In this document: positions 7,802 through 15,141 of the stretch, one piece after another
How the letters are laid out: the number at the start of each line of letters is the position of its first letter
Numbering within the stretch: the stretch's first letter is position 1
NCBI RefSeq assembly: GCF_018614575.1
Contig: NZ_JAGGOJ010000011.1
Coordinates: forward strand, 62,001 to 126,000
Length of the DNA: 64,000 bases
Source of the DNA: Streptomyces sp. ISL-10
Lineage (GTDB): Bacteria; Actinomycetota; Actinomycetes; Streptomycetales; Streptomycetaceae
Direction of reading: 5' to 3'
Position numbers and translations under genes: made by a program
Notes under the pieces: model-generated
What the model was told of the DNA's origin: nothing
The model's input: only the letters and a program-made list of their open reading frames with translations
The model's database searches: none

Positions 7802-8113
7802 ATGAGTGCCCAATTGATGCTGCTGGCCGCCAACTTGCCCGCTGGTGTGGTCAACCAGAGCCAGAAGCTGACCTTGATGAAGATGTGCGATTCCGCCGAC
7901 GACGAGACCTGCAAGACCGATCCCGCTCTGGCGGGCCTGGCCGCGTGGGCGGGAGTCTCGGAGACGCGGGCGGCGAGCATCGTCACCGAGCTGGTCGCCA
8001 AGGAGCTCGTTGAACGCATCGAGACGGGCAGGGCCGGCCGTACGGTCGAGTACCGGGTGTTCCCGCTCGGCGTGCCCACCATGCCCGGCTGCGGCGACAA
8101 GGCCCTGTCATGA
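7802..8113 (+). CDS. Winged-helix DNA-binding protein (short copy of a tandem pair)
   Basis: A 103-residue protein from ATG 7802 (GAGGTTTCG leader). The sequence LPAGVVNQSQKLTLMKMCDS, then LAAWAGVSETRAASIVTELV, then RIETGRAGRTVEYRVFP reads as a winged-helix domain with recognition helix and wing, like the N-terminal domains of phage replication initiators. It is an almost complete duplicate of the first ~95 residues of the next gene, whose start overlaps its stop (ATGAGC within TCATGA). It may compete with or regulate the longer protein. DNA binding is inferred from the fold pattern. Confidence 0.7.
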   Translation: MSAQLMLLAANLPAGVVNQSQKLTLMKMCDSADDETCKTDPALAGLAAWAGVSETRAASIVTELVAKELVERIETGRAGRTVEYRVFPLGVPTMPGCGDKALS

Positions 8114-9033
8114 GCATTCACTTGATGGTGGCGGCGGGCTATCTGCCTGCTGGTGTGGTCAATCAGAGCCAGAAGCTGGCCTTGATGAAGATGTGTGATT
8201 CCGCCGACGACGAGACCCGCAGGTCCCGGCCGGGGCTGGCGCGTCTGGCCGCGTGGGTAGGGGTGTCGGACAAGCGGGCGGTGACCATCGTGACCGAGCT
8301 GGTCGCGAAGGGGCTCGTGGAACGCATCGAGACGGGCAGGGCCGGCCGCGCGGCCGAGTACCGGGTGTTCCCGCTGGGCGTACCGCCAGTCCCGGCCAAG
8401 GACGAGTTGCAATCCCGCAGGGAGCTGGAGCAGGCCGCGCCGAAGAACCCGCGCAAGGCACGCCTCGGAATCAAGCGTGCCGCGCCGTCGAAACCCGCCA
8501 TGACCCACGAGGACATTGAAGCGCGCACCGCTCCGCGCACCCCACACGGAACAGAGCAGGGCAGCGGCCCAGGGTTTCACCCGCGAAACCCTGATGAGGA
8601 CTCCCTCAGGGTTTCACCGGTGGAACCCCGAGGGTTCCACGAGTGGAACCCCGGGGGTTTCACCGGTGAAACCCCTTCCTTCCTTTGTCCTTCCTCTGTC
8701 CTTCCTTTCCCCCCTACCCCCACGGCTGACGCCGCGGGGGAGCCGAACCGGGCCGGTGAACAACAGCCGCCGACCGGCTGTTCCAAGCACCCGCAGCCGG
8801 TCGGCAACTGCCGGGGGTGCGGCACCAACCCGCGGGCCGGTCGTGAACAGGCCCGGCGCGAGGCCGCCGAGAACGAGCACGCCTCGCAGCAGCAGTGGCT
8901 GAGGGAGTTCCTCGCCGAGCAGGAGCGCCGGGTTGCCGAGGCGGACCCGGCAGCGTTGGCGATGGCCCGTCAGCGCACGAAGGAGCTGGCCCGCAGGGGG
9001 CGCATGCCCCCATCCAACTCAGCTGACAGATAG
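8110..9033 (+). CDS. Winged-helix replication-initiator-like protein containing an iteron array
   Basis: A 307-residue protein. Residues 1-95 are a winged-helix domain nearly identical to the preceding protein (GVVNQSQKLALMKMCDSADD, RLAAWVGVSDKRAVTIVTEL). Residues ~150-215 are low complexity and coincide with four 20-bp DNA palindromes. The C-terminal ~90 residues hold a cysteine group (CSKHPQPVGNCRGCGTNPRA) and a charged helix (WLREFLAEQERRVAEADPA). This is the plan of lambda O-type initiators: N-terminal origin-binding domain, origin inside the gene, C-terminal partner-recruiting part. The start overlaps the upstream stop. Initiator function is inferred; the domain layout is seen. Confidence 0.65.
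   Translation: MSIHLMVAAGYLPAGVVNQSQKLALMKMCDSADDETRRSRPGLARLAAWVGVSDKRAVTIVTELVAKGLVERIETGRAGRAAEYRVFPLGVPPVPAKDELQSRRELEQAAPKNPRKARLGIKRAAPSKPAMTHEDIEARTAPRTPHGTEQGSGPGFHPRNPDEDSLRVSPVEPRGFHEWNPGGFTGETPSFLCPSSVLPFPPTPTADAAGEPNRAGEQQPPTGCSKHPQPVGNCRGCGTNPRAGREQARREAAENEHASQQQWLREFLAEQERRVAEADPAALAMARQRTKELARRGRMPPSNSADR
8572..8674. repeat. Four 20-bp palindromic iterons, candidate phage origin
   Basis: Copies at 8572-8591, 8609-8628, 8632-8651 and 8655-8674 fit GGGTTYCACNNGTGRAACCC. Copies 3 and 4 are perfect palindromes; copies 1 and 2 each have one mismatched pair. The last three are spaced exactly 23 bp, about two helical turns. The CT-rich run (TTCCTTCCTTTG..) that follows to ~8715 is a plausible unwinding or strand-bias region. 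Confidence 0.65.
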
Positions 9034-9055
9034 GCCATTTGCAAGATCACAAACA

Positions 9056-9083
9056 TTGACGCCCCGGTGTATACGATTAAGAT
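9056..9083 (+). promoter_or_regulatory. Prophage promoter P1
   Basis: TTGACG (9056-9061), 16-base spacer, TAAGAT (9078-9083). The surrounding CGATTAAGATATAA is identical to the block at 15831. It drives the 9132 gene. Confidence 0.65.
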
Positions 9084-9093
9084 ATAAGGACAA

Positions 9094-9112
9094 GTTCGAA
9101 ACCCCTTCGAAC
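9094..9112. promoter_or_regulatory. Operator-like inverted repeat at P1
   Basis: GTTCGAA-ACCCC-TTCGAAC: 7-bp perfect arms and a 5-base spacer, placed at the predicted transcript start. The same geometry follows the promoter at 15813. Confidence 0.55.
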
Positions 9113-9131
9113 CCGACCTCTTGGAGCTCTC

Positions 9132-9410
9132 ATGACCGTCGCGACTCTCGACCCCGCCGCCTACGTCGTCATCGGCGAAGTCATCCACGGCCCGCACGCC
9201 ACACCCGTCCTCGCCGAGGGGCTGTTCTGCTCCATCGAGTGCGCCGCCGACGGGGTGCGCGAGCTGACCGTTTCGATCGGCGAGCGTGAGCGCGGCTCGG
9301 CGTTCGTCCTCTGGCACAAGGGCCGCCCCGTCGGCTGCTCCGTCACCCGAGGCGGGCAAATGTGGGTGGTGCAGGTCCTCGCCTCGCACGAACTGCCTAC
9401 CGCAGGCTGA
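9132..9410 (+). CDS. Small phage protein of unknown function
   Basis: A 92-residue protein from ATG 9132 with the recurring CTCTTGGAGCTCTC leader. It is beta-rich with spaced cysteines (FCSIECAADG, GCSVTRGG) and ends DMotif-free. It has its own promoter and operator-like repeat, so it is probably early-expressed and repressor-controlled. An asymmetric element (9423) and a hairpin (9444) follow it. No function can be assigned. Confidence 0.6.
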   Translation: MTVATLDPAAYVVIGEVIHGPHATPVLAEGLFCSIECAADGVRELTVSIGERERGSAFVLWHKGRPVGCSVTRGGQMWVVQVLASHELPTAG

Positions 9411-9422
9411 ACGCACACCTAG

Positions 9423-9446
9423 AGATAGGTGACATTTTTCAATGGC
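9423..9446 (+). repeat. Asymmetric intergenic element, copy 2
   Basis: AGATAGGTGACATTTTTC then AATGGC; shares the core GGTGACATTYTT with copy 1 at 5059 and TGACATTTTT with copy 3 at 13834. Confidence 0.5.
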
Positions 9447-9468
9447 GGGCGCCCGATGGGCGCCCGCC
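9444..9468 (+). terminator. GC hairpin
   Basis: Perfect 11-bp stem GGCGGGCGCCC / GGGCGCCCGCC with a 3-base loop, ending 26 bases before the next ATG; a TCTTGGAGAGAG leader lies between. Confidence 0.6.
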
Positions 9469-9493
9469 TGCCCCATCGCTCTTGGAGAGAGAC

Positions 9494-10099
9494 ATGACCA
9501 TCGCGGCACTGCCCGACCACAACAACCTCACCGACCCGCTGTGGCTGAAGCTGTTCCACGGCTACCGCCACGTCATCACCCCCCTGCGCCACAACGGCTG
9601 GACCACCGACGTCGACCTGGACGGCCGTATCCGCGCCGACCTCGGCGACGGCACCGAGCTGGTCATCGCCGCAACACACGAGCTGCCCACCGATCCCAGC
9701 GAGGTGGACGGCTGGACGGTGCTGCGCCAGAACATCGACGACCCCGGCGTGCACACCGCCCTGTACGACTCCACCCCCGACGGCCCTCAGAGCCACCACG
9801 GCACCAGCCTCACCCCGATGTTCGCGCGCATCGACGAGCTGAAGGTCCCCAAGGCCACGACGCGGCTGATCGTCTCGGCCACGCACACCGCCCCCTACGG
9901 CGCCAACCACAACCAGACCGGCGGCATCGAGGCCCCCGGAACGGCCGTGGCCCGCTTCTTCGAGTGGTCCCGGCGCCTGGTCACCGCAGAGGGCTACCGC
10001 CAGGTGTGGGAGCGCCCGGAGCGGGACGGCCTTCCGCTGGCGCTGTTCGAGCGCGTCGGCCACATCACCACTGTCCGCATCACGCGCAGCGATGACTGA
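9494..10099 (+). CDS. Phage protein of unknown function
   Basis: A 201-residue soluble protein from ATG 9494 behind GCTCTTGGAGAGAGAC. It has alternating acidic and aromatic stretches (LWLKLFHGYRHVITPLRHN, ADLGDGTELVIAATHELP) and a C-terminal part RFFEWSRRLVTAEGYRQVWE. There is no signal peptide, membrane segment or catalytic motif that I recognise. It is transcribed with the membrane peptide at 10142. Confidence 0.6.
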   Translation: MTIAALPDHNNLTDPLWLKLFHGYRHVITPLRHNGWTTDVDLDGRIRADLGDGTELVIAATHELPTDPSEVDGWTVLRQNIDDPGVHTALYDSTPDGPQSHHGTSLTPMFARIDELKVPKATTRLIVSATHTAPYGANHNQTGGIEAPGTAVARFFEWSRRLVTAEGYRQVWERPERDGLPLALFERVGHITTVRITRSDD

Positions 10100-10141
10100 C
10101 CGGCCGTGCCGCGCCCCGCGCCCCACCGGGGGCATGGGCCG

Positions 10142-10249
10142 GTGATCTGGCTGCTGATCGCTTGCCTCCTCGGCCTCGCGGCGTTCACCGCCCTCGGGAT
10201 CGAGGACAGCCGCCACCACCGCGCGTTACGCGCACCCGACGAATCCTGA
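10142..10249 (+). CDS. 35-residue single-span membrane peptide with a TTA codon
   Basis: GTG 10142 to TGA 10249. The peptide is one transmembrane helix (IWLLIACLLGLAAFTALGI) followed by a polar His/Arg-rich tail. The upstream ACCGGGGG stretch can serve as ribosome binding site. Codon 29 is TTA, the leucine codon that in Streptomyces requires the bldA tRNA and is rare. The reading frame is short, so coding status rests on the clean membrane pattern and the start signal. Confidence 0.45.
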   Translation: MIWLLIACLLGLAAFTALGIEDSRHHRALRAPDES

Positions 10250-10253
10250 CCAC

Positions 10254-10287
10254 GGCCGCCCGGCCCGCTCTACCGGGCCGGGCGGCC
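10254..10287 (+). terminator. GC hairpin before methyltransferase gene
   Basis: Perfect 14-bp stem GGCCGCCCGGCCCG / CGGGCCGGGCGGCC with a 6-base loop, followed at once by CATCTTGGAGACC and the TTG start at 10311. Confidence 0.6.
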
Positions 10288-10310
10288 CCGCATCTTGGAG
10301 ACCACCGACT

Positions 10311-11809
10311 TGCCCCGTGCCATATCCCTGCTCTGTGGAGCAGGCGGAGACGCCACCGGCCTGAAGGAAGCCGGATACGAGCCGATCCTCGGCATCAACC
10401 ACTGGCAACCCGCCGTCGATACATTCGCGCTCAACCACCCCACCGCCGCCGCGCGCTGCGCCGACATCCAGAACTACCCCATGCGCTGGCTGCCGCAGGC
10501 CCTCATCTTGTGGGCCAGTGTCATCTGCACCGAGATCAGCCCCGCCGGCGGCAAGAAGCGCCAGGCTGACCCCGCGCAGGAAGCCCTCTTCGAGGAAGAG
10601 GAGCAGTGGCGGGAGCTGCCGCCGGAAGCCTTCGAGCAGACCCGGGTGACCGCGTGGTGCGTGTTGCGCGCCGCCGAGGCCAAACGGTTCCCCTGCGTGG
10701 TCGTCGAGAACGTGGTGGAGTTCATCACCGACTGGATCTTGTTCCCCGAGTGGATCAGGGCCATGAAGAAGCTGGGCTACCGCGTCCAGATCGTCTCGGT
10801 GTCCTCCGCGCACGTCGGCTCGGAGACCAACCCGTACGCGCCGCAGTGGCGCGACAGGATTTACGTAGTTTTCACCCTGACCGGTGTGCGCCGTCCCGAC
10901 TTGAGCCCGCGTCCGCTCGCGTACTGCGTCGAGTGCGGCCAGGACGTGAAGGCCCGGCAGAGCTGGCGGAATTCGAAGGTCCGCGTCGGCAAGTACCAGC
11001 AGCAGTACGACTACCGGTGCCCCCACACGCGCTGCGGCCACGCCCTGGTGGAGCCGTACGTGCGTCCCGCGTCCGACGTGATCATGTGGGACGACATCGG
11101 CCAGCGCATCGGCGACCGCACCCGGCCGCTGGTGCCGAACACGATGCGGCGTATCGAAGCTGGGCTGGTCAAGTTCCCGTTCGAGCCCAGCGTTGTCACC
11201 CTCACCCACGGCAAGGACGGCACTGACCGCGCCTTCGCCCCGTACACGAGGCCGCTGCCGACCCGCACGGCCAAGCTCGGCGAAGCCCTGCTCGTGCCGG
11301 TCGGCGGCTCGTGGAATGACACCCCGTCCTCGGTCGGCGTGCCCATGCGCACCCGCACGACGCGCGAGAGCGAGGCCCTGGTCACGATCGATCCGGCCCC
11401 GTTCATCGTGGAGTTCCGCAACCACTGTGACGCGGCGCCGGTGGACAACCCGCTCAGCACGATCAGCACGGCACGCCACCACGGCCTGGTGGTGCCCGAC
11501 GGCGCGGCTCGCGACCGGGCCCGCAACACGCTGGTCATCCCGTACCGCAAGAGCGCCCCAAAGACGGCGGCCGAGCCCCTGCACACCCTGGCCACCCGTG
11601 ACTCGGCGGCCCTGGTGCGCACCGCGCCCGCCATCGAGGACTGCTTCTTCCGCATGCTCCAGCCCCGCGAGCAGCTCTCGGCGCAGCGGTTCCCCGAGAC
11701 GTACCAGGTCGTCGGCTCCAAGGCCGCCCAGACCCAGCAGGCCGGCAACGCCGTGAGCGTCAACGTCGCCCGCTGGATCGGCGAACGCCTCAAGCCCGTC
11801 CTGGCCTGA
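10311..11809 (+). CDS. Divergent phage C5-cytosine DNA methyltransferase
   Basis: A ~499-residue enzyme expected to modify cytosine in phage DNA. Motif I is ISLLCGAGGDATGLKEAGY at residues ~5-23. Motif IV is altered: the usual P-C-Q is ICTEISPAGGKK with the candidate nucleophile Cys72. ENV (residues 132-134) is motif VI, QWRDRIYVVF is motif VIII, and QQAGNAVSVNVARWIG is motif X. A four-cysteine insert (YCVECGQD ... CPHTRCG) in the target-recognition part looks like a zinc ribbon. Start TTG 10311 follows TCTTGGAGACCACCGAC. It may protect phage DNA from host restriction or make a base for further modification. The family is clear; target and product are not. Confidence 0.8.
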
Positions 11810-11838
11810 CCCTGACCCCACGAAAGGACCACAGCACC

Positions 11839-12561
11839 ATGTCCCCTGCCACGGCCGACCACCTGGCCATCCTCGCCCAACAGCGCGACGAGCTGGACGC
11901 CGAGCGGCGGCGCATCGAGAAGGCGCACTGCCTGGCCGTCCTCGACCACATCGCCGCTCAGATCCGCGCCCTGTGCCCGGAGGCCGTGTACGTCGCCTTC
12001 GCCTACTACGGCAACACACGGACCCTGGACGTGCACGGAGTGCTCGGCGCACAGCCCAGCCCGCTGGGCACCTGCCCCGAACTGTGGGACGTCAGCAACG
12101 AGGAGCACCCGCTCGCCGGCATCGCCGAGGAGATCGAACTCGACGTGCAAAGCGCGCTCGCGCCGTACGACTCCCCGGTCTGGGCCACGGTCAGGCGCAA
12201 CACGGCGAGCGACGGCAACAGCTGGCTGCTGGAGCTGCCCCCGCCCGACCGCGCCGCGCGCATCGCCCAACTGGTGCACGAGCACCACCCCGAGGCCACC
12301 GCCATCATCGTGGACGGACACAGCGCCGGGGGCCGCATCATCGAGATCGTCGAAGGCGCCGCCGAGGACGGCACCCAGAACCTCACCACCCAGCGCCGCT
12401 GGACGGGCGAATGCGACGACGTCCTCACGCGGCTGGTGGGCCAGCTCTTCGCCATACCGGCCCTGGCTGGCCGCCACCTCACCCCGCTCTACGACTACCG
12501 GCACCCCTACGGCACCAGCAGCGATCTCGTACGCCTGATGACGCTGCCGCCGACCGCGTAG
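11839..12561 (+). CDS. Phage protein of unknown function
   Basis: A 240-residue protein from ATG 11839 with an ACGAAAGGACC leader, 29 bases after the methyltransferase. Residues 1-40 are a charged helix (LAILAQQRDELDAERRRIEK). The rest is alpha/beta with no motif I can name (ATAIIVDGHSAGGRIIEIVE). Its position suggests co-transcription with the methyltransferase and the WhiB-like gene. Confidence 0.6.
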   Translation: MSPATADHLAILAQQRDELDAERRRIEKAHCLAVLDHIAAQIRALCPEAVYVAFAYYGNTRTLDVHGVLGAQPSPLGTCPELWDVSNEEHPLAGIAEEIELDVQSALAPYDSPVWATVRRNTASDGNSWLLELPPPDRAARIAQLVHEHHPEATAIIVDGHSAGGRIIEIVEGAAEDGTQNLTTQRRWTGECDDVLTRLVGQLFAIPALAGRHLTPLYDYRHPYGTSSDLVRLMTLPPTA

Positions 12562-12584
12562 CCGCCGTTGCCGGAGAGCATCTG

Positions 12585-12992
12585 ATGAGCGGCACCTGGT
12601 GGATCAGCGAGGCACCGTGCACGGGGGACACGCGCTTCACCCCCGACGACGCGACCGCGGACTCGCTCAGGACGCCGCAGACACGAGCCCTCCTGGTCGT
12701 GTGCCAGGAGTGCCCGTTCCGATCGCGGTGCATCGCCCTGGTCATGCCGCGCCGCTCCCGCTTCGACGGGATCTGCGGCGGACGCCTGTGGCTGGACGGC
12801 AAGATCCGCGACACCTGCAAGGGCGCTCATTCCGACGAACTCGAGGAAGGCAGCGCCCCCATCACCCACGGCACCGAGGCCGGAGCCCGCGCCCACAACC
12901 GGCGCGGGGAATCAGCCTGCTCCCTGTGCCGGGAAGCGGGGCGGCTCGCCCAAGCCCGCCGACGCGAGCAGAAGCGAGCGCCACGCACCTGA
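12585..12992 (+). CDS. WhiB-family (Wbl) iron-sulfur transcription regulator
   Basis: A 135-residue Wbl protein from ATG 12585 (CCGGAGAGCA leader). Cys12, Cys40, Cys43 and Cys49 (APCTGD, CQECPFRSRC) give the family spacing C-x27-C-x2-C-x5-C that binds a 4Fe-4S cluster. GICGGRLW is the turn motif that contacts the sigma factor, with a Cys replacing the usual Trp. The C-terminal part has an additional CSLCREAG and a basic tail (RRREQKRAPR). Actinophage Wbl proteins are known to interfere with host whiB control, for example WhiBTM4. Role here is inferred from family. Confidence 0.85.
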   Translation: MSGTWWISEAPCTGDTRFTPDDATADSLRTPQTRALLVVCQECPFRSRCIALVMPRRSRFDGICGGRLWLDGKIRDTCKGAHSDELEEGSAPITHGTEAGARAHNRRGESACSLCREAGRLAQARRREQKRAPRT

Positions 12993-13025
12993 CTCCCACA
13001 CACCCAACACGCCCCTAGGAGCGAC

Positions 13026-13820
13026 ATGTTCACCATCGAGGCGGTCAAGCTGGCCGCCATCCTCGACAAGGTCACCCCACATCGCCCGGCCGGACCCGAC
13101 ATGGACCACCTGGACGTGGTCGTCCTCGACTGCACCCGGCGCTGGCTGCACGTCGCCGCCGGTGGAGACCGCACGCTGGCGGTCGCCCGCACCCGTGTGG
13201 ACGGCGCCGCGCACTGGATAGCCCCCGTGGCCTTCGACGAGATCTCGGCCCTGCGCGGCTGGCTGGAGTCCTCCCGCCACGTCCGGGTGGAGAACCTGCT
13301 GGACAGCGGCCTTCCCCGGCTGCGTTTTTCCGAAGGCGCGGCGCAGATCACGGTGCCGATCGCCACGTACGCGGCCGACTTGCCCTGGCGCGAGCTGCTG
13401 CGCGCCGAGGCCCAGCCGACCTCCTACGCTCGCGCTGCCGTCCGGCTGAGCGCGGCCGACCTCGCCCTGTGGGAGCACGCCGGCGAGGAGGTCGACATCC
13501 GTCACGGCGCCATGCGGGCGGCACTCGTGGTCAGGGGGACCAACTTCATCGGCTTGCAGATGCCGCGCCCCGGCGCCCGCGAGGGAGAGGCACTGGCTGG
13601 ATGGGCTGCCTCGCTGCGGGCGCAATGCTTCCTGCACGAGGGCGTGTCCTACGAGGTCGGAGCCCGCTACGCCGACCGGTTCGGGTGCCAGTGGCTGATG
13701 CCCGCGCGGCCCGCGCCCGGCGAGGAGCCGGTCGTCGTGGTGGCGGACCGCTCCGGCGTCGTCCTCCCGCTGACCGCCGTGCTCGCGGTCGGCGGAAGCC
13801 TGCTGCGCCTCCCGGCGTAA
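13026..13820 (+). CDS. Phage protein, possible sliding-clamp-like (DnaN-like) fold
   Basis: A 264-residue protein starting at ATG 13026 behind CCTAGGAGCGAC. The pattern resembles a DNA polymerase processivity clamp: EAVKLAAILDKVTPHRPAGP at the start, DVVVLDCTRRWLHVAAGGDR where clamps have their first strand pair, and repeated AVRLSAADLALWEHAG / ALVVRGTNFIGLQMP. Some actinophages carry such small clamp-like proteins in their replication modules. The likeness is only by eye and could be misleading. The neighbouring HU and RuvC-like genes fit a DNA-metabolism role. Confidence 0.45.
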   Translation: MFTIEAVKLAAILDKVTPHRPAGPDMDHLDVVVLDCTRRWLHVAAGGDRTLAVARTRVDGAAHWIAPVAFDEISALRGWLESSRHVRVENLLDSGLPRLRFSEGAAQITVPIATYAADLPWRELLRAEAQPTSYARAAVRLSAADLALWEHAGEEVDIRHGAMRAALVVRGTNFIGLQMPRPGAREGEALAGWAASLRAQCFLHEGVSYEVGARYADRFGCQWLMPARPAPGEEPVVVVADRSGVVLPLTAVLAVGGSLLRLPA

Positions 13821-13833
13821 GCAAGGCCGCCAT

Positions 13834-13857
13834 ATAGATGACATTTTTGAAACTGGC
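13834..13857 (+). repeat. Asymmetric intergenic element, copy 3
   Basis: ATAGATGACATTTTTGAA then ACTGGC, matching the elements at 5059 and 9423. It lies in the 185-base gap between the 13026 gene and the HU gene. Confidence 0.5.
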
Positions 13858-14005
13858 AGTGTTGATCGCTGGCGGCGGAGAAGGCCCGCATTCCGGTGCC
13901 GGGCCCGAGGGCGACTCCGGCATCGGCCTCAACCCGCTCCCGGCCGCGTGGCGCGCCCCGACCCGCACTCCCGACCCGTACGGCGCACGAAGTGAGAGGA
14001 ACACT

Positions 14006-14338
14006 GTGAACAAGGCCCAGCTCATCGAAGCCGTCGCCGCCAAGACCGGTGGCCGTGCCCAAGCGACCCTCGCGGTAGAGACCGTGCTCGACGTCATCGT
14101 GCGCACCGTCGCCGCCGGTGAGGCGGTCTCGGTCACCGGGTTCGGCACCCTCGTGCCCAAGGCCAGCCCGGCCCGCGTTGGGCGCAACCCGCAGACCGGT
14201 GACGAGGTGAAGGTGCCTGCCTCCCGCGTCATCAGGTTCCGGCCCGGCACGCGTTTCCGTGACCTCGTCTCCGGCCGCTCCCCCATGCCCGCCTTCGGCA
14301 ACTGCATCCAGAAGGCCCCCAAGACGCCCCGCCCGTAA
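14006..14338 (+). CDS. HU-family DNA-binding protein
   Basis: A 110-residue HU protein from GTG 14006 with a GTGAGAGGAAC leader. MNKAQLIEAVAAKTGG is the standard HU beginning. GFGTLVPKASPARVGRNPQT contains the GRNP(Q/x)TG signature of the DNA-embracing arms. The normal ~90-residue core is extended by ~18 residues (PMPAFGNCIQKAPKTPRP), unlike the long Lys/Ala tails of chromosomal HupS. It would bend and compact DNA, probably in phage replication or packaging. Confidence 0.9.
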   Translation: MNKAQLIEAVAAKTGGRAQATLAVETVLDVIVRTVAAGEAVSVTGFGTLVPKASPARVGRNPQTGDEVKVPASRVIRFRPGTRFRDLVSGRSPMPAFGNCIQKAPKTPRP

Positions 14339-14352
14339 CCGCCGCACACCAG

Positions 14353-14382
14353 GTGCCGCCCCAGCCTGTGCTGGGGCGGCAC
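14353..14382 (+). terminator. GC hairpin after HU gene
   Basis: Perfect 13-bp stem GTGCCGCCCCAGC / GCTGGGGCGGCAC with a CTGT loop, 16 bases before the next ATG. Confidence 0.65.
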
Positions 14383-14398
14383 TGCCGAAGGAACCAAG

Positions 14399-14995
14399 AT
14401 GCATCACCCTTTGGGAACCGAGATAGAAGCCACCGCGAAGTGGCTGGAGGAACACGCCGCGCCCGGCGCCGCCACCGTCCTGCGCCGCGTCGCCCGCCAG
14501 CGCGACCAGGCCCGCGCGCAGCTGTCGGCCTACCGTCGCACCACCGCCAACCGTTACCGCCTGGCGTGGCACTCCGCTCGTCAGCGCGCTCGCGAAGCCA
14601 ACGCGACTGCCGAGCGGCTGGCCCAGGTGGCCAACGGCATGCAGGAGTTGCTGGGGGAGGACGTGCGCCGTCTTATGGCGCTCAACGAGGAGCACACCCG
14701 TACCAACGCGATGCTGCGCACGGACATGGCGCGCCTTCAGGTCTTGGCCGAGCGCGCCGGATGGGTGCCCGATTCGGAGGCGCGGCGTATGTGGCGCTGG
14801 CGCGAAGGCTGGTGGGAGCTGGCCTACCGCAAGAAGAACAGTAAGGACGGGTACCACGACAGCGGCTGGTACCTCTGGGGCCCTGCGGAGAGCTACTTCG
14901 GCGAGTGGGTCGCGCAGCTCAAGGTGCCCGCGATGACGGAGGCCGACCGGCTCATCACCAAGCACCTGGCTGCCGTGGCGGAGGCGAAGCGGTGA
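14399..14995 (+). CDS. Coiled-coil phage protein of unknown function
   Basis: A 198-residue protein from ATG 14399 (CCGAAGGAACCAAG leader). Residues ~25-125 are a long charged helix or coiled coil rich in Arg/Ala/Gln (VARQRDQARAQLSAYRR, REANATAERLAQVANGMQEL). The C-terminal third is Trp-rich (RMWRWREGWWELAYRKKN, SGWYLWGPAESYFGEW). No family is recognised. Its stop overlaps the next GTG (GTGA), so it heads a coupled three-gene unit ending in the RuvC-like gene. Confidence 0.6.
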   Translation: MHHPLGTEIEATAKWLEEHAAPGAATVLRRVARQRDQARAQLSAYRRTTANRYRLAWHSARQRAREANATAERLAQVANGMQELLGEDVRRLMALNEEHTRTNAMLRTDMARLQVLAERAGWVPDSEARRMWRWREGWWELAYRKKNSKDGYHDSGWYLWGPAESYFGEWVAQLKVPAMTEADRLITKHLAAVAEAKR

Positions 14996-15141
14996 CCGCC
15001 CAGCTCGAACTGACCTGCGCCGCGCGGCTGCGGCCCGAGCTGGCCGAGGAATACGCGGACCTGGAAGGCGAGATGGGCGAGCCGTTCCGCCGCGACTTGG
15101 CGATGGCCGAGGTCATCGATCGCGCAGGGACAGCCGCATGA
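14992..15141 (+). CDS. Small phage protein
   Basis: A 49-residue acidic protein. GTG 14992 overlaps the previous stop (GTGA), and its own stop overlaps the next ATG at 15138 (ATGA), so translational coupling on both sides supports it as a real gene. The composition is helical (LRPELAEEYADLEGEMGEPF). No domain is recognised. Confidence 0.5.
   Translation: MTAQLELTCAARLRPELAEEYADLEGEMGEPFRRDLAMAEVIDRAGTAA

Noticed and set aside
10226..12052. 608-residue minus-strand open frame
   Set aside because: Antisense shadow of the C5-methyltransferase gene, which has clear motifs on the + strand.
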